A stretch of DNA of 64,000 nucleotides from Xanthobacteraceae bacterium. Its GTDB lineage: Bacteria > Pseudomonadota > Alphaproteobacteria > Rhizobiales > Xanthobacteraceae. The translations under genes were made by a program, and so were the position numbers. Positions 1 through 8,106 of this stretch are shown here, in pieces. The notes under the pieces are model-generated. The model was not told the DNA's origin and searched no databases. It saw only the letters and a program-made list of their open reading frames with translations. Position 1 is the first letter of the stretch. Each line of letters opens with the position of its first letter. The stretch lies in the NCBI GenBank assembly GCA_031291445.1, contig JARLJA010000096.1, positions 124,001 to 188,000 of the forward strand. Reading direction: 5' to 3'.

Positions 1-24
1 GCGGCGCCGTCCGGCTGGCGCGTA

Positions 25-60
25 GCGCAATCCGGATAGTGCATTGCGCAATCCGGATAG
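25..60. repeat. Two 15-bp direct repeats upstream of the oxygenase operon
   Basis: GCGCAATCCGGATAG occurs at 25-39 and again, identical, at 46-60, a 21-bp period (two helical turns). Each copy contains the 8-bp palindrome ATCCGGAT. The pair ends 51 bp before the first start codon at 112, where an operator for a regulator of the downstream aromatic-oxidation genes would sit. The repeats are seen directly; the operator role is inferred. Confidence 0.6.
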
Positions 61-111
61 AGCACCGACCCTCCCCTGGGTCAGGATCAAACTAGTTTAG
101 ATCTCAACCAA

Positions 112-642
112 ATGGAAGCGTCTCGCGCAGGCGAAGCTGCACAGGAAATGGGAACGCAGGCGTTTAAACAGGCAATGCGGCGCGTCACCGGCGCGGTGAC
201 CGTGGTGACGACCCGCGGAATTCAGGGGGAGCGGCGTGGGGTTACGGCCACCGCGGTGTGTTCCCTGTCGGTGGCTCCGCCGGCGCTGATCGCCTGCGTC
301 AATCGCGAGACCTGGGTCGGCCAGCTGGCGCCGGCGAGCCGGATCTTCTGTGTTAACGTGCTGGCGCGCGCGCAGTGCGCCGTCGCCGAGGCCTTTGCCG
401 GCCGAACCGGCCATGTCGCCGAGGACCGCTTCGCGGTCGGCGACTGGGACGAGCACGAGTCGGGGACGCCGGCGCTGCGCGATGCGATCGCCAGTTTCGA
501 TTGCCGGCTGGAGCGAAGCGTCGACTTCGCCAGTCACGTGGTTCTGGTCGGCGAGGTCGTTCGCACCACGGTCGGGCCGGCCCAAGCCGAGCCGCTGCTC
601 TATTTCGACGGCGCCTTCACAACGGCGGTGCCGCCCATCTGA
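112..642 (+). CDS. Flavin reductase (StyB/HpaC-like), reductase component of a two-component monooxygenase
   Basis: A 176-aa protein of the flavin-reductase-like split-barrel family, which reduces FMN or FAD with NAD(P)H and hands it to a partner monooxygenase. The N-terminal part RRVTGAVTVVTT followed by GVTATAVCSLSVAPP is the usual flavin-binding signature; the length is normal for the family. The styrene-monooxygenase-type oxygenase at 1497-2732 on the same strand is the likely partner. The start at 112 is the first in frame; an ATG at 148 is an alternative, with only a poorly spaced purine stretch before it. The family is clear; the identity of the partner is inferred from the operon. Confidence 0.85.
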   Translation: MEASRAGEAAQEMGTQAFKQAMRRVTGAVTVVTTRGIQGERRGVTATAVCSLSVAPPALIACVNRETWVGQLAPASRIFCVNVLARAQCAVAEAFAGRTGHVAEDRFAVGDWDEHESGTPALRDAIASFDCRLERSVDFASHVVLVGEVVRTTVGPAQAEPLLYFDGAFTTAVPPI

Positions 643-667
643 GCGTCAACATCCAAGGAGAAGACCG

Positions 668-1453
668 ATGCGAGGGCTTAAAGGAAAAACCGCAATCGTA
701 TCCGGCGGCGCCACCAAGATCGGCCAGGCGGTCGCCGAGATCCTGGCCGGTTACGGCGTCCACGCCGTCATCGCCGACATCAATGACACCGATGGCGAGG
801 CGGCCGCCAAGCGGCTGGGCGCCGGAGTCTCTTTCATTCACGCCGACATCACTCGCGATGCCGACATCACGGCGCTGGTCGAGAAGACCGTCGCGTCGAC
901 CGGCCGGCTCGATTTTCTCGTCAACGTCGCCTGCACCTATCTCGACAACGCCGCGGAAACCACCCGCGAGGACTGGCTCAAGGCCTTCGACGTCAACATC
1001 GTCGGCTCGGTGGTGCTGATGCAGGTGGCGCGGCCGCACCTCGCGAAAAACAAGGGTGCCATCGTCAATTTCGGATCGATCTCCGCCCGCGTCGCGCAGA
1101 CCGGGCGCTGGGTCTATCCGGTGTCGAAGGCGGCGCTGCTGCAACTGACCCGCAACCAGGCGATGGATCTCGCGCCCGACGGCATTCGCGTCAACGCGGT
1201 GTCGCCGGGCTGGACCTGGAGCAACATCATGGATGAGCTCACTCACGGCGATCGCGCCAAGACCGACAAGGTGGCGAAGCCGTTCCACCTGCTGGGCCGG
1301 ACCGGCGATCCCGCCGAAGTCGCCGAGGCGGTCGCCTTCCTGCTGTCGGACAATGCCAGCTTCATCACCGGCACCGATATCCGGGTCGATGGCGGCTATA
1401 CCGCCATGGGCCCCGAACGCGCCGATCCGGCCATTCCGCTGCTGATGGAATAG
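668..1453 (+). CDS. SDR family NAD(P)-dependent oxidoreductase
   Basis: A 261-aa classical short-chain dehydrogenase/reductase. The cofactor glycine motif appears as SGGATKIG near residue 12, the segment normally NNAG is NVAC, the catalytic serine lies in FGSIS and the catalytic pair is YPVSK (YxxxK). The C-terminal half shows the usual RVNAVSPGW and ITGTDIRVDGG motifs. A strong AAGGAGA Shine-Dalgarno sequence at about 655-661 fixes the ATG at 668. It sits 25 bp after the flavin reductase and 43 bp before the oxygenase, so it probably oxidises or reduces an intermediate of the same aromatic pathway. The substrate cannot be told from sequence. Confidence 0.88.
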   Translation: MRGLKGKTAIVSGGATKIGQAVAEILAGYGVHAVIADINDTDGEAAAKRLGAGVSFIHADITRDADITALVEKTVASTGRLDFLVNVACTYLDNAAETTREDWLKAFDVNIVGSVVLMQVARPHLAKNKGAIVNFGSISARVAQTGRWVYPVSKAALLQLTRNQAMDLAPDGIRVNAVSPGWTWSNIMDELTHGDRAKTDKVAKPFHLLGRTGDPAEVAEAVAFLLSDNASFITGTDIRVDGGYTAMGPERADPAIPLLME

Positions 1454-1496
1454 GCCGGCGGAGGACTGACGCCACACTGCAACCCGGAGAAGAGAG

Positions 1497-2732
1497 ATGA
1501 CCAAGCGAACCATCACCATCGTCGGCGGCGGGCAGTCGGGCCTTCAGCTCGGCTGCGGCCTGCTCAGCCACGGCTACGACGTCCACATCGTGCAGAACCG
1601 CACCGCCGAGCAGATTCGCTCCGGCAAGGTTCTGTCGAGCCAGTGCATGTTCGACGCCGCCCTGCAGAACGAGCGCGACCTCGGGCTGGCGTTCTGGGAC
1701 AAGACCTGTCCGACGGTGGACTCCATCAGCTTCACGGTGCCCGCGCCCGACGGTTCGGGCAACAAGGCGATCGACTGGAACGGCCTGTTGGACAAGCCGG
1801 GGCAGAGCGTCGACCAGCGGGTCAAGATCCCGGCGTGGATGGCGGAGTTCGAGCGGCGCGGCGGCCGCATCACCATCGCGGAAGCCGGCATCGCCGAACT
1901 GGAGAGCTACGCCCGCTCCTCCGATCTCGTCGTCGTCGCGGCCGGCAAGGGCGACGTCACCAAGCTGTTCGAGCGCGACGCCGCGCGTTCCCAGTTCGAC
2001 AAGCCGCAGCGGGCGCTGGCCCTGACCTATGTGACCGGCATGACACCGCGCCCGCAGCACTCCGCGGTCTGCTTCAACCTGATCCCCACGGTCGGCGAAT
2101 ATTTCGTGTTCCCGGCGCTGACCTTGTCAGGTCCGTGCGAGATCATGGTGTTCGAGGGCATTCCCGGTGGTCCGATGGATTGCTGGGGCGACGTCAAGAC
2201 GCCCGCGGAGCATCTTACCAAGTCGAAATGGGTGCTCGACACCTTCCTGCCCTGGGAGGCGGAGCGCTGCCGCAACATCGCTCTCACCGACGACAACGGC
2301 ATCCTGGCCGGTTCCTTTGCGCCGACGGTGCGCAAGCCGGTCGGGCACCTGCCGTCGGGCGCGCTGGTGCTCGGCCTTGCCGACGCGGTCTGCCTCAACG
2401 ACCCGATCACCGGGCAGGGTTCGAACAACGCGTCGAAGGCGGCCAAGGTCTACATGGATGCCATCCTCGCCCACGGCGACAAGCCGTTCGATGCAGCCTT
2501 CATGCAGGCGACCTTCGAGCGCTATTGGGACTATGCCCAATACGTCGTCGGCTGGACCAACGCGCTGCTGATGCCGCCGCCGCCGCACGTGCTGAACCTC
2601 ATGGGATCGGCGCAGGCCTATCCGGTGCTGGCCCGGCGGATCGCCAACGGCTTCAACAATCCGCTCGATTTCTTCCCCTGGTTCGCGGTGCCGGAGGAGG
2701 CCGATAAATACCTTCAGCAACTGGCGGCCTGA
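1497..2732 (+). CDS. Styrene/indole monooxygenase family FAD-dependent oxygenase (StyA-like)
   Basis: A 411-aa group E flavoprotein monooxygenase. The Rossmann motif IVGGGQSGLQLG is at residues 7-18, the family stretch VLSSQCMFDAAL near residue 45, and a second FAD-contact region, GLADAVCLNDPITGQG, near residue 297. Family members use reduced FAD supplied by a small reductase to epoxidise styrene-like or indolic double bonds. The reductase expected for such a pair is encoded at 112-642. GGAGAAGAGAG just before ATG 1497 is a good ribosome-binding site. The substrate is unknown; an indolic or styryl compound is inferred from the family and from the 2-aminobenzoyl-CoA type gene next door. Confidence 0.85.
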   Translation: MTKRTITIVGGGQSGLQLGCGLLSHGYDVHIVQNRTAEQIRSGKVLSSQCMFDAALQNERDLGLAFWDKTCPTVDSISFTVPAPDGSGNKAIDWNGLLDKPGQSVDQRVKIPAWMAEFERRGGRITIAEAGIAELESYARSSDLVVVAAGKGDVTKLFERDAARSQFDKPQRALALTYVTGMTPRPQHSAVCFNLIPTVGEYFVFPALTLSGPCEIMVFEGIPGGPMDCWGDVKTPAEHLTKSKWVLDTFLPWEAERCRNIALTDDNGILAGSFAPTVRKPVGHLPSGALVLGLADAVCLNDPITGQGSNNASKAAKVYMDAILAHGDKPFDAAFMQATFERYWDYAQYVVGWTNALLMPPPPHVLNLMGSAQAYPVLARRIANGFNNPLDFFPWFAVPEEADKYLQQLAA

Positions 2733-2764
2733 GCTGGCCAGACGCGAGCAATGCGCAGTTGCAG

Positions 2765-2786
2765 GGGGCGGACGGTTGTCCGCCCC
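2765..2786 (+). terminator. Strong hairpin after the StyA-like gene
   Basis: GGGGCGGAC (2765-2773), loop GGTT and GTCCGCCCC (2778-2786) form a perfect 9-bp GC stem 32 bp after the oxygenase stop, followed by TGTTG rather than a long T run. It may be a terminator or an attenuating or processing hairpin between the oxygenase and the next gene. The stem is seen; the function is inferred. Confidence 0.5.
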
Positions 2787-2884
2787 TGTTGCGTCGTGAA
2801 TCCGGCTTGACGGGGGCGGCGGATGGAATTATTTTAAGCTTAAAGAAACTGCGCGCCGCCCCTGGCGCGGGAAAGCGAGGCACC

Positions 2885-5212
2885 ATGCGGATCGTGTGTA
2901 TCGGCGGCGGACCGGCGGGGCTCTATTTCGGCCTCCTGATGAAGCGGCGCTATCCCGCGCATTCGGTCACCGTGATCGAGCGCAACAAGCCCTACGACAC
3001 CTTCGGCTGGGGCGTGGTGTTCTCCGACGCCATGATGGACGCGATGCGCGTCGCCGATCCCGAGAGCGCGGCGGAGATCGCCGACGCGTTCAACCACTGG
3101 GACGACATCGAGCTGTTCTTCAAGGGGACGCGCCAGCGCACCACCGGTCACGGCTTCATCGGTATCGGCCGCAAGCAGCTGCTCAACATCCTGCAGCGCC
3201 GCTGCGAGGCGCTCGGCGTGGAGCTGGCGTTCGAGCGCGACGTGGACTCCGACCTCGAGTTTCCCGACGCCGACCTCATCATCGCGGCCGACGGCATCAA
3301 CTCCAAGATCCGCGAGCGTTACAAGGACGCCTTCAAGCCGGACCTGATCGTGCGGCCGAACCGCTACATCTGGCTCGGCACCAAGAAGCGCTACGACGCC
3401 TTTACCTTCGACTTCCGCAAGACCGAGCACGGCTGGTTCCAGGCTCATATCTACAAGTTCGACCAGGAAACCTCGACCTTCATCGTCGAGACCACCGAGG
3501 AAGCCTACCAGGCGCACGGCCTCGGCGACCTCGACCAGCAGGGCTCGATCGACTTCTGCGAGAAGCTGTTTGCCGAGGTCCTGGACGGCGCCAAGCTCCA
3601 GACCAACGCGCGCCACCTGCGCGGCTCGGCGTGGCTGAATTTCAACCGCCTGATCTGCGGGTCGTGGAGCCATTTCAACGGCCGCTCGCACGTCGTGCTG
3701 ATGGGCGACGCCGCGCACACCGCGCATTTCGCCATCGGCTCCGGCACCAAGCTCGCCTTCGACGACGCCATCGAACTCGCCAACCAGTTCGACAGCCACG
3801 GCCACGGTCGCGAGCAGATTCCGACGGTGCTCGACGCCTACGAGGAGGTGCGCCGCGTCGACGTCGCGCGCATCCAGAACGCCGCGCGCAACGCCATGGA
3901 ATGGTTCGAGGTGGTCGGGCGGCGCTACGCCGACACGCTCGAGCCGCCGCAGTTCCTCTATTCCATGCTGACCCGCTCCCAGCGTATCAGTCACGAGAAC
4001 CTGCGGCTGCGCGACAAGGACTGGCTGGATGGCTACGAACGCTGGTTCGCCCGCCGCGCCGGCGTCAATGTCGCCGATGGCGAGCGTGCGCCGCCGCCGA
4101 TGCTGACGCCCTACCGGGCGCGCGGGCTGACGCTCGCCAACCGCATCGTGGTGTCGCCGATGGCGATGTACTCGTCGAACGACGACGGCCTGATCAACGA
4201 CTTCCACCTCGCGCACCTCGGCGCCCGCGCCATGGGCGGGGCGGCGCTGGTGTTCGCGGAAATGACCTGCGTATCGCCCGACGCCCGCATCACCCCTGGC
4301 TGCCTGGGATTGTGGAACGACGCCCAGCAGGCGCAGTGGCGCCGTCTCGTCGACCTCGTCCACAGCGTCGGCAACGCCAAGGTCGGCATCCAGCTCGGCC
4401 ATGCCGGCCGCAAGGGGGCGACCAAGCTCGCCTGGGAGGGCATCGACCAGCCGCTCGAGCGCGGCGGCTGGCCGCTGATCTCGGCCTCGGCGATTCCCTA
4501 TCTGCCGCACAGCGAGGTGCCGCGCGCGATGACCCGGGCCGACATGGACCGTGTGCGCGACGATTTCGTCGCCGCCACCCGCAGGGCCGCCGCCGCCGGC
4601 GCCGACTGGCTGGAGCTTCATTGCGCCCACGGCTATCTGCTGTCGAGTTTCCTGTCGCCGCTCACCAACACGCGCGATGATGAATATGGCGGCAGCCACG
4701 AGAACCGGGCGCGCTATCCGCTCGAGGTGTTCCGCGCGGTGCGCGAAGCCTGGCCGGCCGATCGCCCGATGTCGGTGCGCCTGTCGTGTCACGACTGGAC
4801 CCCGCACGGCAATACGCCGGACGACGCCGCGATCTTCGCCGGCATGTTCAAGGCCGCCGGTGCCGACGTCATCGATTGCTCGTCGGGCCAGGTGTCGAAG
4901 GCCGAACAGCCGGTCTATGGCCGCCTGTTCCAGACCCCGTTCGCCGACCAGATCCGCAACGAGGTCCATGTCGACACCATCGCGGTGGGTGCGATCTCCG
5001 AGGCTGACCATGCCAACTCGATCATCGCGGCCGGACGCGCCGACCTCTGCGCCATCGCGCGGCCGCATCTGGCGGATCCGGCGTGGACGCTGCACGAAGC
5101 GGCGCGGATCGGCATCAACACCGTTCCCTGGCCGAAGCAATATGCCTCGGCCAAGACGCAGTACGAAGCCAACCTGGCGCGGGCTGCGGCGCCAGTCGGG
5201 GGCGCCAAGTAG
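2885..5212 (+). CDS. Bifunctional salicylyl-CoA 5-hydroxylase / oxidoreductase (2-aminobenzoyl-CoA monooxygenase/reductase type)
   Basis: A 775-aa fusion. Residues 1 to about 390 are an FAD hydroxylase of the PHBH fold: CIGGGPAGLYFG at the N-terminus, DLIIAADGINS near 130 and VLMGDAAHTAHF near 270. Residues from about 400 to the end are an old-yellow-enzyme TIM barrel, with VVSPMAMYSS, QLGHAGRKG, and HCAHGYLLSSFLSP followed by N-x-R-x-D-x-YGGS. This arrangement is that of the Azoarcus 2-aminobenzoyl-CoA monooxygenase/reductase and of salicylyl-CoA 5-hydroxylases, which oxidise and then reduce a CoA-activated aromatic ring. The ATG at 2885 is chosen because the FAD motif begins at residue 4 and GCGAGG precedes it; in-frame sequence upstream is not conserved in character. 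No CoA ligase is present in the window. Confidence 0.88.
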   Translation: MRIVCIGGGPAGLYFGLLMKRRYPAHSVTVIERNKPYDTFGWGVVFSDAMMDAMRVADPESAAEIADAFNHWDDIELFFKGTRQRTTGHGFIGIGRKQLLNILQRRCEALGVELAFERDVDSDLEFPDADLIIAADGINSKIRERYKDAFKPDLIVRPNRYIWLGTKKRYDAFTFDFRKTEHGWFQAHIYKFDQETSTFIVETTEEAYQAHGLGDLDQQGSIDFCEKLFAEVLDGAKLQTNARHLRGSAWLNFNRLICGSWSHFNGRSHVVLMGDAAHTAHFAIGSGTKLAFDDAIELANQFDSHGHGREQIPTVLDAYEEVRRVDVARIQNAARNAMEWFEVVGRRYADTLEPPQFLYSMLTRSQRISHENLRLRDKDWLDGYERWFARRAGVNVADGERAPPPMLTPYRARGLTLANRIVVSPMAMYSSNDDGLINDFHLAHLGARAMGGAALVFAEMTCVSPDARITPGCLGLWNDAQQAQWRRLVDLVHSVGNAKVGIQLGHAGRKGATKLAWEGIDQPLERGGWPLISASAIPYLPHSEVPRAMTRADMDRVRDDFVAATRRAAAAGADWLELHCAHGYLLSSFLSPLTNTRDDEYGGSHENRARYPLEVFRAVREAWPADRPMSVRLSCHDWTPHGNTPDDAAIFAGMFKAAGADVIDCSSGQVSKAEQPVYGRLFQTPFADQIRNEVHVDTIAVGAISEADHANSIIAAGRADLCAIARPHLADPAWTLHEAARIGINTVPWPKQYASAKTQYEANLARAAAPVGGAK

Positions 5213-5220
5213 GACGCCCC
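5199..5220. terminator. Hairpin between convergent genes
   Basis: GGGGCG (5199-5204) and CGCCCC (5215-5220) can pair around a 10-base loop containing the stop codon of the plus-strand gene, directly against the stop of the minus-strand RES gene. There is no T run, so any role as a bidirectional terminator is tentative. Confidence 0.3.
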
Positions 5221-5898
5221 TCAGGACGCGGCTGCCAGCCGTCGCACGTCGATCAGCCGGGTCACGGCGCCGACCGTGATTTCGTAGTGGTCGGCCTGCA
5301 CGATGGCCGTGATGTTGCGTGGCCGGTAGGCGACGACGTTGACGCCGTCGCGCCGGCGCAGGCTGTCGTAGACCAGGCCGGCGCCGCCGGCGGCGCGCAG
5401 GTCCTCGCCGAATCGCTGGGCGGCGCGGTAGTCGTCGCTGGCGTAGACCTCGGCGAGCGCCTCGCGCCGGCCGCGGATGTCGCGATAGTCCCCGAGCAGC
5501 GCGGCGGTGTAGACCCGGAACGTGCGGCTCATGGTGGCGACACCGCGGGCACGGGCCTCGCGGCGCAGATGATGACCCACTTCCGCGGCGGCGGTGCGCA
5601 GGTCGTCGGCCGCGTACCAGGCGCCGAGCTCGGGGCCGTTGAAGCGCATGCCGCCGGGTGCGACATGCAGGAAGGCCGCCATGACGATGCTGGCGTTGGC
5701 GATGCCGTAGACCCATTCGCTCCGCGGCAGCCGATGCAGGCGATCGGCGAGCAGCCGGTCGTTGGTCCAGCCGACAAGATCCATCACCGCTTCGAGATCC
5801 GCCGCCGTCGCTACCGTGTCGAACACGCCGATCGGCGGGAAGCTCGACGGGATCAGCCGGTGCGCCGGCTGCGGCGCGGGGACGAGGACGTCGCTCAC
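5221..5898 (-). CDS. RES domain toxin of a RES-Xre toxin-antitoxin pair
   Basis: A 225-aa RES-family protein. Family toxins degrade NAD+ through a phosphorylase-type reaction. The family core is visible as MRFNGPELGAWYAADD near residue 85, with the conserved arginine followed by a glutamate and the W/Y-x-A turn, then LRTAAAEVGHH and the R-T-F-x-V-Y strand. Translation starts at GTG 5898, which overlaps the stop of the upstream gene by four bases (GTGA), as expected for translational coupling of antitoxin and toxin. The assignment rests on the RES core plus the Xre/ParS-type partner; activity is inferred. Confidence 0.85.
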   Translation of the reverse strand: MSDVLVPAPQPAHRLIPSSFPPIGVFDTVATAADLEAVMDLVGWTNDRLLADRLHRLPRSEWVYGIANASIVMAAFLHVAPGGMRFNGPELGAWYAADDLRTAAAEVGHHLRREARARGVATMSRTFRVYTAALLGDYRDIRGRREALAEVYASDDYRAAQRFGEDLRAAGGAGLVYDSLRRRDGVNVVAYRPRNITAIVQADHYEITVGAVTRLIDVRRLAAAS

Positions 5899-6422
5899 CG
5901 CACCACGATCTCGCTGTCGTCATAGGGAGCAAAGGCGCGGTCGATGTCGTTGGGCGGCATGTAGAGGCCGCCGCGCGCGCCGTCGAGAAAGCGGCGCACC
6001 GTCAACAGCGCGTCGAGCGTGCCGCTGGTCATCACCTCGAGCGGCGACTGTCCGCCAAACACCGGAGCGGAATGGGCGGTGCGCAGCCATGCGACACCGA
6101 GCTGTTCGGTCGGAAACAGGATGCCGAGCGCCTGATGAACGCCCAGCACCGCGGAGATCCGGGTCAGGACGTCGACGTCGAGGGTGAAGGCGCCGTGGGC
6201 GCGGGCCTGCCGGCACCAGTTGTGAAACGTCGACCGCGACGGATAGCCCAGCATCAGGAGCCGCTGGTGCTCGCTGAGTTTCCACAGGTCCGCGATGGCG
6301 AGGAAGGTGCGCAGCGCGGGCGCGCTCAGGCGGCGCCGGTTGGCCGGTTCGAAGCGCGCCGCCTCGAGCCGTGGCGGCGTCTGGTTCAGCTCTCCGATGG
6401 CCTCGCTGCGTGGTCGCGCCAT
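5895..6422 (-). CDS. Antitoxin of RES toxin, Xre/MbcA/ParS toxin-binding domain (DUF2384)
   Basis: A 175-aa protein. The N-terminal half has a helix-turn-helix-like region (LAIADLWKLSEHQRLLML followed by SRSTFHNW). The C-terminal half has the DUF2384/MbcA-ParS toxin-binding character: VLTRISAVLGVHQAL, then LFPTEQLGVAWLRTAH, then a GxSPLEVM-type turn and a long helix. Such proteins neutralise RES toxins and repress their own operon. ATG 6422 is preceded by GCGGAGAC, a fair ribosome-binding site; an in-frame extension of 48 residues is possible but low in coding character. It is transcribed away from bioB, so 6423-6572 carries divergent promoters. Confidence 0.82.
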   Translation of the reverse strand: MARPRSEAIGELNQTPPRLEAARFEPANRRRLSAPALRTFLAIADLWKLSEHQRLLMLGYPSRSTFHNWCRQARAHGAFTLDVDVLTRISAVLGVHQALGILFPTEQLGVAWLRTAHSAPVFGGQSPLEVMTSGTLDALLTVRRFLDGARGGLYMPPNDIDRAFAPYDDSEIVVR

Positions 6423-6572
6423 GTCTCCGCTTTCTGTCTCAATTAGAATATTGTCCAAATCTGAGCAAAAAGCAAGCGGGACAGGAATGCACGGCGGTAT
6501 CCTCGGCGCAGTGGACAGCCCGCCGGCGTCCAGTTTAACTCCGTCCTGCACCGCAGCTGAGGACAAGATAAA

Positions 6573-7586
6573 ATGACTCTGTTACCCGCCGATCGTCTCG
6601 ACCCCGCGTCCAACGCCGTCGTCGGCGGTGCGCGCCCGCTCTGGACGTCGGAACAGGCCCGGGCGCTCTACGCGATGCCGTTCAACGACCTCCTGTTCAA
6701 GGCGCAGACGATTCACCGCCAGAACTTCGACCCGAACGCGGTCCAGCTCAGCCGCCTGCTGAGCATCAAGACCGGCGGGTGCCCGGAGGATTGCGGCTAC
6801 TGCAGCCAGTCGTCGCATTATTCCACCGGACTGTCGGCCTCCAAGCTGATGGAAGTGGAGCGCGTCATCGCCGAGGCGCGCAAGGCCCGCGACGCCGGCG
6901 CCACGCGCTACTGCATGGGCGCGGCCTGGCGCAGCCCGAAGGATCGCGACATGGACGCCGTGCTCGCCATGGTGAAGGGCGTCAAGGCGCTCGGGATGGA
7001 GACCTGCATGACGCTGGGCATGCTCGACCAGCATCAGGCGAAGGCGCTGGGCGAGGCCGGCCTCGACTACTACAACCACAACATCGACACCTCGGAGCGC
7101 TACTACAAGGATGTCATCACGACGCGGGACTTCGCCGATCGCCTGCAGACGCTGGACTATGTGCGCGCTTCCGGCGTGAAGCTGTGCTGCGGCGGCATCG
7201 TCGGCATGGGCGAGACCGCGGCCGATCGGGTCGACATGCTGGTGACGCTGGCCAACATGCCCGAACCGCCGGAGAGCGTGCCGATCAACATGCTGATCCC
7301 CATGGAGGGCACGCCGCTGGCGAACGCGGCGCCGATCGACCCGATCGACTTCGTCCGCACCGTGGCGCTGGCCCGGATCATGATGCCCGACTCCTTCGTC
7401 CGGCTGTCGGCGGGCCGCACCGCCATGAGCGACGAGATGCAGGCGCTGTGCTTCTTCGCCGGCGCCAACTCGATCTTCGTCGGCGATACCCTGCTCACCG
7501 CCGGAAATCCCGAGGCCGACAAGGACACCACCCTGTTCCGCAAGCTCGGCCTCAAGCCGCTCGAGGATCACGCGCCGCTCGCCTGA
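6573..7586 (+). CDS. bioB: Biotin synthase BioB
   Basis: A 337-aa radical-SAM enzyme that inserts sulfur into dethiobiotin, the last step of biotin synthesis. The radical-SAM cysteine motif is [15 protein letters not shown] near residue 70 (CxxxCxxC), and the BioB motif [13 protein letters not shown] follows near 170; the conserved RLSAGR arginine region is near 270. Length is normal. It stands alone here: no bioA, bioD or bioF is adjacent, and no TTATCTATAA-like BioR site was found in the 150 bp upstream. The ATG at 6573 follows GAGGACAAGATAAA. Confidence 0.96.
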   Translation: MTLLPADRLDPASNAVVGGARPLWTSEQARALYAMPFNDLLFKAQTIHRQNFDPNAVQLSRLLSIKTGGCPEDCGYCSQSSHYSTGLSASKLMEVERVIAEARKARDAGATRYCMGAAWRSPKDRDMDAVLAMVKGVKALGMETCMTLGMLDQHQAKALGEAGLDYYNHNIDTSERYYKDVITTRDFADRLQTLDYVRASGVKLCCGGIVGMGETAADRVDMLVTLANMPEPPESVPINMLIPMEGTPLANAAPIDPIDFVRTVALARIMMPDSFVRLSAGRTAMSDEMQALCFFAGANSIFVGDTLLTAGNPEADKDTTLFRKLGLKPLEDHAPLA

Positions 7587-7699
7587 GGGCGCATCGATCG
7601 AAGGAGCGACGGTGCGGCGACTGGCCGCCGCGGCTCCCTTCGAATCGGCCGCGCGATGCGCTAAGCTGAGTCACGCTCATTGCATCGGACGGATCTCGC

Positions 7700-8086
7700 A
7701 TGCTGAACCTGTTTTCGCGGGGCCGCGCCCGCGGCGAATTCCAGGCCCGCTCGGGGGATCGCGACGCCGCCACCGACCGGGCGCGGGTCGCCGCCGTCGC
7801 CGCCGCCCTCGACCAGGCGTTGCAGGCGGCGGAGGCGGAGCACGCCGGCCTGAGCCGGCGGATCGAGGAAGTCTCGGAGCGGGCCGCCATCGCTACCGGC
7901 AACGACGGCGATGAATATCTCACCCGCGACGCTGCCGTCACCGAGACCCTGGGGCGATTCGAGCGCGAGATGGCCAACGGCGAAAGTCGTCTCAAGGATC
8001 TCGCCGTCAGCATCGGCCATTTCAAGTTTCTCAAGACCGCGCTGCTGTCGCGCTTTCCCGAATTCAGGAAGACGTCCGGCGAGTAG
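7700..8086 (+). CDS. Conserved hypothetical coiled-coil protein
   Basis: 128 aa with a basic amino end and long alternating Ala/Glu/Arg helices that look like a coiled coil (about residues 25-60 and 75-110). The C-terminal region SRLKDLAVSIGHFKFLKTAL is the most protein-like. No signal peptide or membrane segment is seen. It follows bioB by 113 bp on the same strand and ends 20 bp from a convergent glycosyltransferase. The type is familiar from rhizobial genomes but I cannot assign a function. Confidence 0.65.
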   Translation: MLNLFSRGRARGEFQARSGDRDAATDRARVAAVAAALDQALQAAEAEHAGLSRRIEEVSERAAIATGNDGDEYLTRDAAVTETLGRFEREMANGESRLKDLAVSIGHFKFLKTALLSRFPEFRKTSGE

Positions 8087-8106
8087 CGGTCGGCTCCGTT
8101 GCCAGT

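Noticed and set aside
2840-5932. A 1030-residue minus-strand open frame
   Set aside because: It lies antisense to the complete, motif-bearing hydroxylase fusion at 2885-5212 and shows only Arg/Gly/Ala-rich low-complexity content.
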